Source: Spirodela intermedia
Taxonomy: Eukaryota; Streptophyta; Magnoliopsida; Alismatales; Araceae
Direction: 5' to 3'
NCBI GenBank assembly: GCA_902729315.2
Contig: LR746272.1
Coordinates: 2,204,035-2,268,034, forward strand
Length of the DNA: 64,000 nt
Every line of letters begins with the position of its first letter. Within the stretch, counting starts at the first letter, position 1. This document shows positions 11,241 to 24,627 of the stretch, piece after piece. The notes below the pieces were generated by a model. That model saw nothing but the letters and a program-made list of their open reading frames with translations, was not told the origin of the DNA and searched no databases. The position numbers were made by a program, and so were the translations under genes.

Positions 11241-14200
11241 GATGGTACTATAAAAAACGGTGAATTTCAGAGTACTATATTTTTCATAAATAGATATATA
11301 CAGATTTTATCAAGAACAGTAATTTCCGGTGCCCGTTTGGGTATCAGGCCGTCACATTTTAAATATTTATACTAGAATTTTTGGATGAATTAAGTAATCG
11401 GTATACATTTCCCATTAATTATTTTAATTCCCCGAGGACGCACCACGACGAAGTGCCCTCTCTTCTTCCACTCGCGGCGGTGGGACCGCCACCTTGACGA
11501 CGAACGGTGGCGGTTCGTCCCCGGCCAGGGGACGCCGCCGTGCGTGCGCCTGTGCGCGGCCGTGTAGGTAGGTTGCGGCGGAGGGAGGTGGAGGGAGTCT
11601 GGTAGGGGCTCCGTTTCTTGGCCGCCCCCAAACCACTGGTTATCGCCGTCGCCGCCATGAATGCTGCGGGCTTTCGGATGGACGAGGAAAAGGCGGCCGC
11701 CCTGAAGCTTGATTGCCCTCCCGGGGACTCCCCCCCCCCCGACGTTTCTCTAGCCACCACCTTCTTCTCCCACAGGAGATTCCCTAAGGATGCTACTACT
11801 GGTAAGACTGTGGAAGAACATTCTTACTGCAGTAGGTGGTGCATATCTGGTTCTCTCTCTCTCTCCCTCTCCCCTATCTCTCTCTACCCGCTTAACTCGT
11901 AATCCTGCAAACCGATCACATCAACATGAAGCGCCGCATGTGGCCTGCCCCCAGCGACCGAGTAGGAGCTGTCTTCTGTAAGATCTCAGCAAGTTGCAGG
12001 AGGGGACCTGGGGGGGCAGTGCGGTAGGTCAAGCCCGCACTTGGACTTCTCCCGTCGGCATCCGGGTGGGCAGAGGTTCAGATTTCCGTTAGTTAACCGA
12101 AGTTAATGCCTTCCTTCCTCCAAATTCCACGCGGAGATGTCGTGTCTTATCTTGATCCCCTCGAGACCATCGTCTTCCTCCCTGTCGATGGAGAGGTAGA
12201 ACAAAGAACTTGCAGCGCACGTGCGGCGAGAATGAGACATCGGAGTGCGACCCCATCGTCTTCTTGCGCGGGCAGGCCTCATGCATGGTCTTCTCGCCGG
12301 CGGGAGGGCGTCGGGAACACTTGGACAAACGCTCGGTGTCTCGTCTTCTCGGCGGGACCTCGTCGGCTTCTTGGGCACCGAGCAAGAAGATAGGGCAAGT
12401 AGGGATGGATATCTGTGCAGCTGAGGGTGAACACACAGCCATTTCCTCTGGACGTGGCTCGAGACGATTATCCAGATAAAAGGGATCTGCAGCAAAGTTT
12501 GAGAGGAAAGGTCAAGGGGAAGCCGATAAACCACAAGGATCACTGATTGAGCAGGGCTAGGTTGGAGGGAATGAATCCATCAGGTTTTTGGATTGACCTC
12601 ATGAGAGATCTGAGAAAATGAAAATGAAGGGTCTGATCGAAGAAGAAAAGTCCGACTCTTTTGATAAAATGGAAGTGGAAAATAGCATGCACATAACTCG
12701 AATCGATGACGAAGGGGTAGATTTGATATCCATTATTACGAAACTGAACTGGGGTAGCATGATTAAATTCTCGTTTGACCAAAATAGTTTTTAATATTGC
12801 AAAATCCTAAAAAGTTGAAGAACCCGAGGCTGGGGTTTCAACGAACGTTTCACTCCGTGGATTTCATCAATTAAAAAAATCCTTAATTTGTGTAAAGTCA
12901 TCGAGCACTATTTGACATAAATTAAATCATACATTAAAAATCAGTTGATATACAAAAATGCATTTAATGATGCCAATAGGATGCCGGTATATGTGATCTC
13001 GCCTTGTCGTTAAAATTTAGCTGAATTTAAACCACAACAAGAATTTGCGGGCCCCAGATGATTTACAGCATCTCGTACGCCGGTGCAATCAAAGGTGCCA
13101 TAAAACTTTTGGAGCCGCAACTAATATCGTCGCCCCAACGGCCATTAATGGAACTAGATCTAAAATTTTCTCAATCACATAATTAGAAACTGCAGCCTTA
13201 AAAAAATAGTGAATTTCTTAAATTTTGATTATTGTATTATTTTCAAGCACAAATATATTTTAAAAAAGAATTTAGTTTTTTTTAACCAAGTGTTCTACAT
13301 GTTCAATATTCAGAATACATATATCAGTAATAACTTAACGTGAAAGTTAACTGAATGTTCAATTTTAGAAATCTCATCTCATCTCATCTCATCTCATCTC
13401 ATCACAGCTCTCGACCCCCCCCCCCCCGTCCCCCCCCCAAACTTCATGTGCCGTCTTAAAAGCATCAATGACAGGAGAGCAACTCCACTGGGGGTGGTAC
13501 TTTAAGAACACTATCCCCGAGCCAACCTCCGGCATTCAACCCTTTCGATGCATATTTATTGAATTTTCAGGAACAGCAAAGGGACATTTCCATATTTTGT
13601 TCAGCTGAAAGGTTGCAAGGGAATACTTTACCTTACTTTAAATTATTTTAAGTGCAACCTTTTTTAACAAGAGGGAAGATACTTTATTTTCTCGTGCTTT
13701 TTTTAAAGGAAATGTCTCATTGAATTTTAGTCCAACTCATTTCTAGTTATCCCTTGTGGAATAGTTTTGTTCCCTAAAACTGCCCACCTAACCAAAATTG
13801 ACCTAAAATCGAGACCAAGTCAGTCATTTGCTGAACCGCGTTGACTTGATTTGTCTCGTTGCCTAGAAGACTTCTTCAATATTGGGATAGAGACGATTCA
13901 GCTAGATCAACGGTTAAGATTGTCAAAAAGTCCTCAGCCAAATAAGTTCCAGAGTCACTAGCAATTAAGGTGGAGGATAAAGTGTATCCAATTTGAAGGT
14001 GGCCAGAATTGGAGGATAACGTCTCGATTAAAGGAGGTAAAAGTGGTCATCAGGGTGTTATTTAGCACACCCTCTCACAATGAATTCTTCCTCTTCCAAA
14101 ACAAAGCTCCACCATAAAACCCTATGCCTATATGTTGAAGGAAATTACACTCATATTTAGCGTTATCCTACATGCTCACGTAGTTAGCTGATCAGGCAAG

Positions 14201-14480
14201 AAATGTGAAGTTTTGAGTACTGTTTTTTCATAAAATCTAAGCTACTAAAATCTAACCCAAGTTCCGTAGATATGATGTATGATCTCTGGTTTTAGCGGAG
14301 GCCGTAGGACGCGACAGGCCATGCAGTATGCCACAGGGAATCTCCTGGGTCGTCGTCTCCCAGACAAGCCCTGGCTTGGACAAAGTCACTTTCAACGCCG
14401 GTCTTTCGAACTTTCTCCTAGATAAATAAGCCGACCCATTAACCCCTGCGCAAAAAGGCCTCTCCTTGGTTAATAAGCCT
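11241..14480. other. Intergenic DNA with a GC-rich island
   Basis: A GC-rich island at about 11430-12450 has several open frames without recognisable domains. One of them contains a short ATG-led stretch at 11657 (MNAAGFRMDEEKAAALKLDC) that I cannot assign. The rest is AT-rich. The part at 13800-14180 reads like decayed repeat DNA, but I found no LTR pair or coding domain. Confidence 0.3.
13371..13438. repeat. (ATCTC)n followed by two poly-C runs
   Basis: Six copies of ATCTC (13371-13402) are followed by 13 C (13415-13427) and 9 C (13430-13438), separated by GT. It is a simple low-complexity cluster. Confidence 0.9.
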
Positions 14481-15560
14481 AGAAAAAGAAAGTAGTGAGA
14501 AAGGGAAGAGAGGAAATGCGGGTCCGCTGGTGGGGAAGGATGTGATTGAGGAGCATGTGAATGTGAGAGAGAGAGAGAGAGAAAAGAGGGAGACTAAGAG
14601 AACTCATCGGAAACGCTGCTGTCTTCTCTTTTATCATGAACCGTGTCCCCTTTGGGCATATTCCAGGTAAGAGAAGGCCCAGCCAGTGGTTGGACAGATT
14701 AGGAGACAGCATGGGGGAGGATCGCAGGCGAGGGTGGTGGAAACGGGGACAACCGACAAAAGCGACCGTCGTCTGGTCGCCGGCTGACCCTACACAGACT
14801 GGTGGCGGACATGTCCCGTAACTCCTCTTTTACCTGCCCCCAATGCTCTCTCTCTCTCTCTCTCCAACTCACCTGCGTCCCAAGAGTCAAAGGGCTCCCG
14901 TCATCCAATGTAAGCATCATTCGAGTCACCCTGCCTTCACTCCACTGATTACCACCATCCCGGAGATTCTTTATGTGATTTCGACGGCGAGTTGCCCCGG
15001 TTCATGTAACTCCATGCGCAAAGAGTCTTCTCAGAGGGCGTAGGTAATTCCTCTAGTGGACTTTGAAGGAGAAGCAAAAGTAGAGGGCCTCAAGGAAGGT
15101 GAGCAAGAGGAACCCAGCGAAGCTGGAGGGTGGTAGCAAGCATGTCGGTTCCAGCCGGTCCGGGAGGAGGTTGGAGACGGGATGACTCCGAGGGGAATGT
15201 CTGGGGTCTGAAGCACACCTGTACAGGTTTACGCTCCCCGAGGTTTTCTTTCCCATTGAATAATGAGCGCTACCGAGGCCACCCATGTTATCGTCAGCGA
15301 GGCCACCAGAGCCTCTTCAGCCTTTGTAGATTTATTTATTGTCAATCCGTCGCCCGAGGTAAGTAGGTGGCAGGATATCCTTTCTCTCTCATCTTTTCTT
15401 TGCCCCGGAAACTATCCTTCCCAAACTGGCGAATGGGTCCTACCCAATACGGAGACTGGTGTGCTTCAATTGCCCATTAATGATCCATATCAACCATCCA
15501 TGCAACCCAGCTGATGCAGATGGAGCGTGCTCCTCAACAAATGAGGACCCGTGGTTCATT
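14481..15560. other. GC-richer intergenic block without a recognised gene
   Basis: Open frames of 60-85 codons occur on both strands (for example from an ATG at 14636, followed 33 bp later by a GTAAGA donor-like site). None carries a domain I recognise. Short (GA)n and (CT)n runs lie at about 14565-14582 and 14847-14863. It could hold exons of an unrecognised gene, but I cannot support one. Confidence 0.25.
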
Positions 15561-18500
15561 AAAGATCCCTACTGTCCAAGATGTATGTGTGATGATAGAA
15601 TTTTAAGTTGAAACGAGAGAAAATTAACCGTCCGGTACGAAACATCCTGCGTATTGCAACATAGCGTGATTAGGCCCTTGAAATTAACCAAACTACAACA
15701 TTAATAGTTTTCCTTGAAGTTAACAGGGATTTCCCCATCAGAGTGTGATGAAAGACACAAAAGGATTTTTATACGTGGTTCCATTAAAATTATGTTTTTC
15801 CTCAGTAATCTAACTTCACTGAATTCACTTAAATCTTTACAAATGGATCAACTTTGGGAATAGATGGTGAAAATTAATTGACAAAAATCTCCATTTGTAG
15901 CTGAAGTAAAGTTGTCTATGTTTGACCTAAGCGCAGCAATGCAATTTCTTTATCATGTAATAAGAATAAATTCGATAATTTATGGGGGATCAAATTTCAT
16001 GTTCCGCTTGAACCACTCTATATACCAAAAAATTCTCGCCATTCCAATAACACAATAGATAAAAAAAGGGCTCTTTTTTATTTAGTTTCTCCTTTTTGGT
16101 CTAATAAGGAAGAACCCTGAATGTGTTCACTGGATAAATTAATCGCATAGGTACTTATTATCATCTGGTAGACTATAAAATGACAATGTAGTTGAATACT
16201 GAATATTTCGGGCTACATGGGAATGAATTTTTAAGAAAGTTACCTTTTGGTTCGATTAACGGATGAGTGGGCCTGTCTAACATTATGGGCCGAAACGGGG
16301 CTAGATTTCACTCTCGACTAGTCTTTCCGGGGAGACGTAAAAGTGGACGAGATGAAGCCAAGTCATACTGTGTTAAAGAGTGAGACTGAAGGATATTGAT
16401 GGGTTAGACTCAAGTAAGCAGTTTCCCCGAGAGCAAGGGAAGAACCTCAGGCTTCAGGGACGTTCAGAAGGCCCCAGGCTTGAGCAGATCTGGCCCAGTC
16501 ATTCGCAGGTATAGAGACAACTAACATTCGGGCATTATTGCGCCATGTTTTTCACTACAATGTCATGTATATCCTCTTGGAATGCAAGCGTGCTTCAACT
16601 TGATACTTCAGGAAATGAATGTAGGCAATCTTAAGCCACTTGAATGACATTTGTATTTACAACGGAGGAAGAGAGTGGGGGAAGGGGAGCGCATTTACTA
16701 GGCTATAGAAAGAGCTACAATTCTGAAAAGATAACCCCCATTAATAATATAATTCTAAAATCAACCCGCCTTCCTGATATTTCTCTTTTAAAATTTTGAG
16801 CCTACAAAATTTGCTGGCGCCAATCAGAACCAGCCAGCGTTTTAACTAACATGGATACGACAGACAGACATGAAAAAAAATGCCACTGATTTCATAATGG
16901 AATGAATTAAATTAATATTTCAATAACTAGCATGGGTTTCTAGGATCTAAGCTCAATAGTAAGGACTATAAACATTAACCTAACATTTTAACAATAGGAG
17001 GATATCAAAAATTGAACCTATGCAAAAGTTTTATGACATATAAACAACATTACTAACAGATATCAAAACTAAAGGATTTTTTGTAACTTAGCCTTCTTAA
17101 GTAGTTATGAGTGTTGAGAGAACAATAAACTGTCCTCATGAATCCCAAATATTCGTCTCACATCTTCCCCCTTTAAGGTTTAGACCAAGTTAGGGTGTGG
17201 TTTTGGGATGAACGGTTAGCAAGAGGTCTAGAAACGATTGAAGAAAGGGTAGAAATAAGTTCCTAAAAGGACATGTAAATCTGCGAAGAGAGATCTAGTG
17301 TCACAAGTGGCATAAATACCCTAAATTTAGAAACGTGGAATTCATGAAGGCACGATCAGAAGCATGTTCAATTTTATGCCTCATATAATTCAATGTTGAG
17401 TAAAAATGAGCAAGATAAATCCATCTACGTAACCCTGGGCGTTCACCTGAAAATTTAATATAGTATTTTATGCGTTCTCCCGACTTTGACATCTATCGCT
17501 ATGCTTTCTAACATGACCAAGACAATCAAATCTTAGTTGTTGGTAATCTTAGACCAATCATCAGTCTTGTTTTCGCTTTTTTTTTTGCCATTTAGCTCAA
17601 AAATAAATTTCAATGAATACTAGTTATTTTATATTTGGGATTGTGGATACAAAATCAAATCTAAAGAGTTGAAAACCATTATCAAGGAAAACCCTTCTGC
17701 ACCACTGCCATTATGGGAATCAAGTTTAGAATTTAAATATGTTGAACTAAGAGTGGAAATTGAAGGTTGGTACTGCATTGTGGAATATATTACTCTCTTA
17801 TAAATGGTTGAACATGGGTGTATGTTGTTTAACAAGGCCAACACGATTGAACAACTTTAATTGAAAGCTAGTTCAAATTAGTAATCAAGAGTGAGTGTGT
17901 TATTTGACAGCATATGACACAAATGCTCCACCTTCATAACATTTAAGACCATCTACGGAACCTAGAGCTCAATTCAATCTTGCCCATCGACATCATTTCA
18001 GTCCATTGTACTTGAAACAATGACATAGATCAATTGATGCTCGATTTTAATGGGGAAGTAGCTCTTCCGATTTTGGACATGGGAAAAATGGCTAGTAAAG
18101 GGCAGGGGCAGGATAGGGCTGATTGGTGTACTCCAATCCCACTTTGAAATTCATGCTTCTTACAAAAGGTTTTTTACACATTCATCAAATTATCATAATT
18201 TTTTTTTTACTTTTATTATGTTCTTAGGACTGTATTAAAATTCTTTTCATGGTTAAATATGTTTGATGGTCAATTAAGATTTTATACTCAATAAACCCTT
18301 CAATTTTTCATGTGTGAGCCATGAGAAAGGATTCATATATCTGATTTAAATGACGAAATCATCTTAGATATACCATACAAAGGAAATAACATCTCATTTA
18401 TTAGGCACATTTTCAAGATTATGCAATCATATACTACAGCAATGCCATAGGTACGTGCCAAGAACAAAAAAAATCCAGTTTGATTCCTGAATACATTGTA

Positions 18501-20100
18501 GATTACTTAACAAGGAAATTAACTAGCACATTTTCAAGCTCTTCTGCAAAAGAAAAAATAAATCAATAGAGCATTATTACCCATCTAGTAAATACTTTGT
18601 ACCAGCCATAAACAATGGAATTATAGTTGCAAAGTTTGAATACTAAAGATTTTGAACTTAGTTCAAATGTACAGGAAATCAATGGTGTAACAACATCATT
18701 AATGCTTCTCCAATGTCTTATTACTGCCATTCTTTATATGAGTGAAATATTTTCATAAAACATATTTTAATTTCATAATAAACAGAAAAAATGGAGTGCA
18801 TAGTAGAATATGAGAGGAATGTCTTAACATCTTCAAAATGTGTTTTTTTTTCAAACAATGTAACACATAGGCATAAACTCAACATCACAACAACGACAAA
18901 TTTTAACATTATCATTTTTGAGGGATAATTTAGAAGGGTTAGTTCCATAAACCTCATTCTGTTTAGTATTTTTATATGCATGTATAAAGCTCTGGCCATT
19001 CATTAGTTCCATATCCTATTTATCCTCCCCAAGATTGATTAGCATGAATGCAATATTTGAGGTTCAGATGAGGAATCATAAGGCATTTGGAGAAGTGATT
19101 AGGCTTCAGAACAGAAAACATCCCTACTACACATCTCCTATCCATGATCAATCCTTCTAGAACAAATGAGTTGTCACTAATGAAGCTTTAATGATGATGA
19201 ACATCTCATGTACCCAAAAATGACATGAGAAGCTATCATCTAGGTTGATTAAAGGCTCGATGAATTGAAATTCAGATGTATAATGAAAACATGAATGAAT
19301 AACGAATTGAGTATACAAACAAGTCCTAATAAATTACTAATCCATGCAAGAATATTTCTGTGAGATATGCATGACATTCACGGAAATACAGATTTTTGCT
19401 AAGAATTAATGTGGTTGTATGTGTATAAATTTGTATGGGAGGTAAGAGTATTGTCTAAATTTATATGCTTGTAGTAAGTAAGCACTAACTAAATTATAAC
19501 GGGGTTAATCATTGCTGGCCAGGTAATGGCTATGGTGAAGACTTGTAGTAGGTCAATAGAATGATAAAAATATTTCAGGGTGAAATATGGCCGCTCGCTC
19601 TGTTGAGACAATAATGGAATTCAGATAAATGATTATGGTCGACATCAACCAAAATTATTCACGTATAATAAATCCTCCAAGATGATCTATATATCATGAC
19701 ACTAGAACTTTTGCCCAAGAATCTGGAAACAAGAGGCTAAAGGTTGGAGTGCACGGACAGACTTCAAGACAAAGGAAAGTCTACTCTATCGGTACGGGGA
19801 CCAGCCCTTTACGTGATGAAGGAACCTAATAATGAAGAAGACCTACAATTTTGACTGGAGATGGTTGTTGTCAGCAAGTGCAACTTCTCGAACATAGACG
19901 TCGAATTTTCTATAAATTTGACTTAGATAATGTTCATGTATTCGTGGACAACTATAAAGTTATGCACGACAACTAAATTAAAGTTCTAAGGAAAGATAAA
20001 ATCATGGAAGTGTCTTTACGGGTCTATTTCTGTTGACTAATCTATATTTCGCAAAGATTTTACGTTCGTTCACCCCGCTATCCCGGCCCATCCATATATG
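15561..20100. other. AT-rich gene-free stretch
   Basis: I see no gene, RNA gene or intact mobile element. Near 15755-15785 the sequence resembles a phrase often seen at plant retrotransposon ends (ATACGTGGTTC), but no second copy was found. The remainder is AT-rich with scattered stops in every frame. Confidence 0.4.
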
Positions 20101-20675
20101 TATCCTTGTTCATACCTCGCACAAGTGAACGAGCGAAAATAGACGGCGCCAAAGCATAGAACTTAATCCATCTTGATTCTCGTTGAACGCGTCGACCCTC
20201 GTGACAAGAAGCATGCATTGTTGTGCCATCGCAAGACGAACTTGTTGCACTGAACGTATTTCCGGTTGTGATCCAGGCCGAGAAGAGGGAGGGTTGCCTG
20301 GAGAGCGAGCGAGAGAAGAGGGGGTAGCCCCCACACGCAAGCTGTCGGATCCTCGACCTCGTCCGATTGGAGTGGTGGAGGAAGGAGGCGGTACGACGTT
20401 ATGATCACGCGGCACTGACCTCATCGTCAGACTTACCAGACAACCACACTCTTGCCTCCGTCCCTTTCTCTACCGGCTGTGTGTGGTGGTGGGGGTGCGG
20501 GTGGCGGTGGTGGTGGTGGCATTATTCATATCTTTGAAGACTGTAGGAAAGGGAGCATTGTTTATGGGAACCCCCATGGTGGTCAGCATTTTACACACCC
20601 TCTAACTTGGCTTCTCGTTCTTAGACCTTCGCTATCCTCCACTAATTTGTTGTGTCCTCCCATGAAGATATAAAC

Positions 20676-20684
20676 GAGCGAGCG

Positions 20685-20772
<88 letters not shown>
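20676..20772. repeat. (GAGC)n-(GA)n tract, the longest GA run in the window
   Basis: Three or so GAGC units (20676-20688) lead into about 84 bp of uninterrupted GA. It is a perfect mirror-type purine strand capable of triplex (H-DNA) formation. Confidence 0.97.
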
Positions 20773-20776
<4 letters not shown>

Positions 20777-21140
20777 TAAGTAAAGGGTGGGAAATAAGGT
20801 ATTGCAGGAATGGGGACCAGGCAGTACAAGTCATGTGCTCGACCACCGAAACTCGAAGAGGGGGGGCGGGGGGGATGTCGTTCTCCTTCCCCAAATAGAA
20901 GCAAACGTAACAAGAACTCGTAGGGAACCTTCCGCCAATGACAACAGCACGGAAAGAGAGAGCGTGAAGTGGCAAACAAGCGCTACTGAAGGGCCAAGAA
21001 ATGACACGAACCATTCGACTTAAACGGAGGTAGGGCTCTCCGGAGCTGGAGTTTGCAGTAGAAAGAGCGTGGATACTGTGGCGCCGTCAACGAAGAACAG
21101 AGTTTTAGGAGAGAAGGGGTGTAGAGATCGATAGATAGCG

Positions 21141-21141
21141 A

Positions 21142-21178
<37 letters not shown>

Positions 21179-21181
21179 AGG
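21141..21181. repeat. (GC)n-(GA)n composite repeat
   Basis: An alternating GC run of about 15 bp (21142-21156) is fused to a (GA)n run of about 25 bp. The GC part is the classical Z-DNA-prone pattern. It lies about 0.8 kb upstream of the bHLH start. Confidence 0.95.
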
Positions 21182-21494
21182 GGGAGGGGGAAGGAGAGGA
21201 GAAGAGTGAGTTCCAAGGCAAATGATTAGGCGCTGTCTTCGGGGGAAGAGAAGTGGAGCGAGCGTGGAATTAGAAAGCAAAGCCGAACGTGGGGCATGAC
21301 CGAGGAGGGGGGACCTTTTCCACGGTCAGGCCTGGTCGGCTCTTTTCCTTTCACTCTTCTGTACTCCTCCCTTCTCATTCCATGTCCGCGAAGCAGCAGG
21401 AGCAGCAGGAGCGGCAGCAGCGTCTGCCTCAGCCCTATACCAGTAATAATACGACTTGAAGTAAAAAGTGAAGGGAAGACGAAGAAGAACACCA

Positions 21495-21504
21495 TATAAA
21501 TATA
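21495..21504 (+). promoter_or_regulatory. Candidate TATA box of the bHLH gene
   Basis: TATAAATATA about 450 bp upstream of the ATG at 21952. The implied leader is long, so this assignment is tentative. Confidence 0.35.
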
Positions 21505-21951
21505 ATTTGTTCCCCCTGGAGAGAGAGGGAGATTGAGTAAGAGCAAAGGGAGGAGAAATTATGTAATGTCCCGTGGCTGCTAGGGAAAATATCCATAATC
21601 CCGCGAGAAAGAGGAGCAATGTCTGCTGTCTGATTTCTTCCATGGATTAGCTAAACAGGTGCAACACAAGAGAAGACAGAAAATGGAGATTGACATTACA
21701 TAGATAAACGGGTAGAGAAAGAGGGAAGTCGCCTATCTGATCAGAGTCCCCGCATATAGGGTTTGCTCACTCTGTAACAATAACCGTGGCAGTTCTTCCC
21801 GTCTCCTTTTAGTTTGATACTGGTTTTAGAGTCAGCTTTATAGTTTGTGAGTGGCAGGCAAGGTCTAAAAAGGCGCCCAAGACAAACAGCAGAAGAGAGA
21901 GGGCGAGTCCTTAAAAAGAGATCGAAAAAAGAGAAGAAAGAGACACACTCG

Positions 21952-23991
21952 ATGTGTGAGATGAGAATGGAGGATAAAGGGGGCCCGTCCTCCTCTTCCC
22001 GGAGGAACATTCATGAAGTTCAAGAAGCCCATCGTCTCCACCACCACCAAGAAGAAGGAGAACAACAATCCCGGCAACCAACGCCGCTGCCGCCATTAGC
22101 CATGCAGTATAATCTCACCGGCGTAGGAGGCTATGGTGGGGGGGGGTGTGAAGGATTCTTCTTCCCATCGGAGCCCGCTGCTTCTGTTCTTCCATGGAGC
22201 TTCCCCCAAGCTCACCCCATCACTGCAGCCAATTTCTCCCAAGCCAACGGAATCCACATGCCCCAGGCTCCTTCTTGGGCGCCTGGCGCTCTGCAGTTTG
22301 GCTGCGACAGCGGCGTCCCGCTGTGCACGGACCCCTTGGGACTGGCGGGTCTCTATCTCGGGGGCTCAGAGGGGTTAATTCGAGGCGGCGGGATTGGGTC
22401 TGCCCTATCCGTGGGGGCAGCATCGTCGCCGTTTGCTGGGCTCGGGGCGGAATTCGGGAAGATGAACGCCCAGGAGATCATGGACGCCAAGGCGCTCGCC
22501 GCCTCCAAAAGCCACAGCGAGGCAGAACGCCGCCGGCGGGAGCGTATCAACACCCACCTCGCCAAACTGCGCAGCTTGCTCCCCAGCACCACCAAGGTGA
22601 GACCTTTACGCCTCCATCAGCCACAATTCACCGCCCACAGCATACCCATGAGGACACCAATAATGAAACCTAGTAACCTTCACATGCCAATTGAGCGTAA
22701 TCGTATTCTACGAGTGGTTTGATTCGCTTAGAGTAGCATTCTATTTACTAATGATCCATCGGAGATCTTCCTCAGATGGTCCTTTCATTGGACTGAATAC
22801 TGATGTGTTGGAATACTCTTGGGTCGCTCTCCTTCCTCTTTATCCCGCTGTCCCTCTCACCGCCTCCTCTCTCTCCATCTCTCTCTCGCTCCCCCTCCCT
22901 CTCTCGCTCTCTTAGAAGCTTTTTTAGAAGCTGCTGGGAAGAGGAAGGGGCGAAACAAGGGTAGAGGCTGGAGCCGGGCCGGCCACTTGACAGGATAAAC
23001 CTAGTCCATTGGATGGAGGAAATGTTACCGTCGAGCTGCGGAACCTAGCTTACCGTAACTCCGGCGGCAACAAAAAGAAAAAGCTTCCATGGGAGTTTGT
23101 TTTACAGGAACAGCGTGATACGATAGGAAAGACAAACCCACATTCCTGTCAGATAGAAATAGGGAGAGTTACAGACGTAAAGAGAGATAGAAAGAGCCTA
23201 GCTTTGTCTTTGTAGCCTATCCACAGCATAAGTGCATGCGCACAACTCAATCCGATAAGGTCTACACTCTCTTCTCCTTCTTCTTCTTCTTCTTCTTCTT
23301 CTTCTTCTTCTTCTTCTTCTTCTTCTTCTTCTTCTTCTTCTTCCGCAGCTTAACCTGATACGCGTGTCTCTAGCTCTTCCATCCCTCGTACTCCTCCATC
23401 AAATCCCGTCTTCTACTCCATACTGTTCGGACGTTTCATGACTGCACTCTGATCTTATAGACTGAGTTCATTTGTTTTTTCCTATAGACCGACAAGGCCT
23501 CTCTTCTGGCGGAGGTGATTCAACACGTCAAGGAGCTGAAGCGCCAGACGACGGAGATCGCAGAGGAGAGCCCGGTGCCAACCGAGTCAGACGAGCTCAC
23601 CGTGGACTCCGCGAGTGACGAGGAAGGCAGGTTCATAGTGAGGGCCTCGCTGTGCTGTGAGGACCGGTCGGACCTCCTCCCCGATCTCATCAAAGCACTC
23701 AAATCTCTCAAGCTGCGGGCTCTCAAGGCTGAGATCACGACCCTCGGTGGCCGAGTCAGGAACGTGCTCGTCATTGCCTCGGAGAACGATGATGACACCG
23801 GCGACCCCGACTTTGCCTCCCGCCGCCATCAGTCCATCGCGACGGTACACGAAGCACTCAAGGCTGTTATGGAGCGGACGTCTACCTCTGAGGAACCCTC
23901 GAGCGCCACCGCCGGTGGCGGAAGCGGCGGTGGCGTGAAGAGGCAGCGGACGACTGGTCTGTCCAGTATACTCGAACACACGTCCATCTAA
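21952..23991 (+). CDS. bHLH transcription factor, TMO5/bHLH30 type
   Basis: Nuclear DNA-binding regulator. Two exons, 21952-22596 and 23488-23991, joined in phase (GTGAGA donor, CCTATAG acceptor), give 382 residues. The conserved block before the bHLH contains NAQEIMDAKALAASKSHSEA. The basic region has His188, Glu192 and Arg196, the residues that read an E-box. The helix-loop-helix spans to about 235, with the intron falling in the loop after PSTTK as in the Arabidopsis homologues. An ACT-like dimer domain follows (about 262-310: FIVRASLCCEDRSDLLPDL and a GGRVRNVL core). The C-terminus has a Gly-rich stretch and KRQR. The sequence matches Arabidopsis bHLH30/bHLH32 (TMO5), which with LHW-type partners controls vascular cell division downstream of auxin. 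Which subgroup member this is cannot be fixed by eye (bHLH106/107 are shorter). Start chosen at MCEMRMED, which resembles the bHLH30 start. Confidence 0.93.
23278..23343 (+). repeat. (TTC)n microsatellite in the bHLH intron
   Basis: About 66 bp of uninterrupted TTC, 145 bp before the intron acceptor. Confidence 0.97.
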
Positions 23992-24587
23992 AACCACAGG
24001 AGGAAAAGAATAGAAAAATTACAACCGCTTCTATACCAAATAACCCTCTCCGTCACCATCAATCTTTTGTTCTTCTTTCTTTATCCTCTTATTTTCTTTT
24101 TAGGGTTGGGTTTCCATATATTCCTGTTGAGGGGGTGCATTAAGTATCTCCATGTGACAGAAGAGACTGAGAGAGTGTGTGTGTGTGTGTGAGATAGTTT
24201 GTGTGTCCCTGACCTCTGCTGGCGTAGGAGTCCTTGGTTTTTAACCGAGAAAGGAAGAGGATCTTTTCCGTGAGGAGAGGGGACTGGAGCACAGAAGTAA
24301 CACAGGGAGGGCTCTGTTCCGGAGGCAGCGGGGTTGAGACCAGCATTCATGGCTTTCTCCTTCAAAGCTTCCCCCCCATGGAACATATAGTCTGTTTTTG
24401 TTTAGTAGTGGTCAGTGTGTGCCTGCTTTGATGTCGGGGCCAACATGCATGGCGTTGACCTTTAGGAAACCCTTGTTCTGTCTCTCAGCTCCATGGGTGT
24501 TATTTACTAGCCCTCGTGTCATGCATTCAGACAAGTTTTTGGTGTTAGTCTGAACGAAAACAACAGAAAAGCTAACTTTGGTTTTGA

Positions 24588-24591
<4 letters not shown>

Positions 24592-24624
<33 letters not shown>
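24592..24624. repeat. (CT)n microsatellite
   Basis: An uninterrupted CT run of about 33 bp. Confidence 0.95.

Positions 24625-24627
<3 letters not shown>

Larger units (their letters stand above)
20101..21951 (+). promoter_or_regulatory. Upstream region of the bHLH gene
   Basis: Mixed-composition DNA with two prominent GA tracts (listed separately). It has a TATAAATATA element at 21495-21504, about 450 bp before the start codon, which could position transcription and leave a 5' leader of roughly 420 nt. No coding region is recognised. The regulatory role is inferred from position. Confidence 0.35.

Noticed and set aside
15745..16130. Possible LTR fragment (ATACGTGGTTC phrase) or organelle-derived insert
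   Set aside because: No second LTR copy, primer site or coding remnant was found nearby, and I could not match it to an organelle gene by eye.
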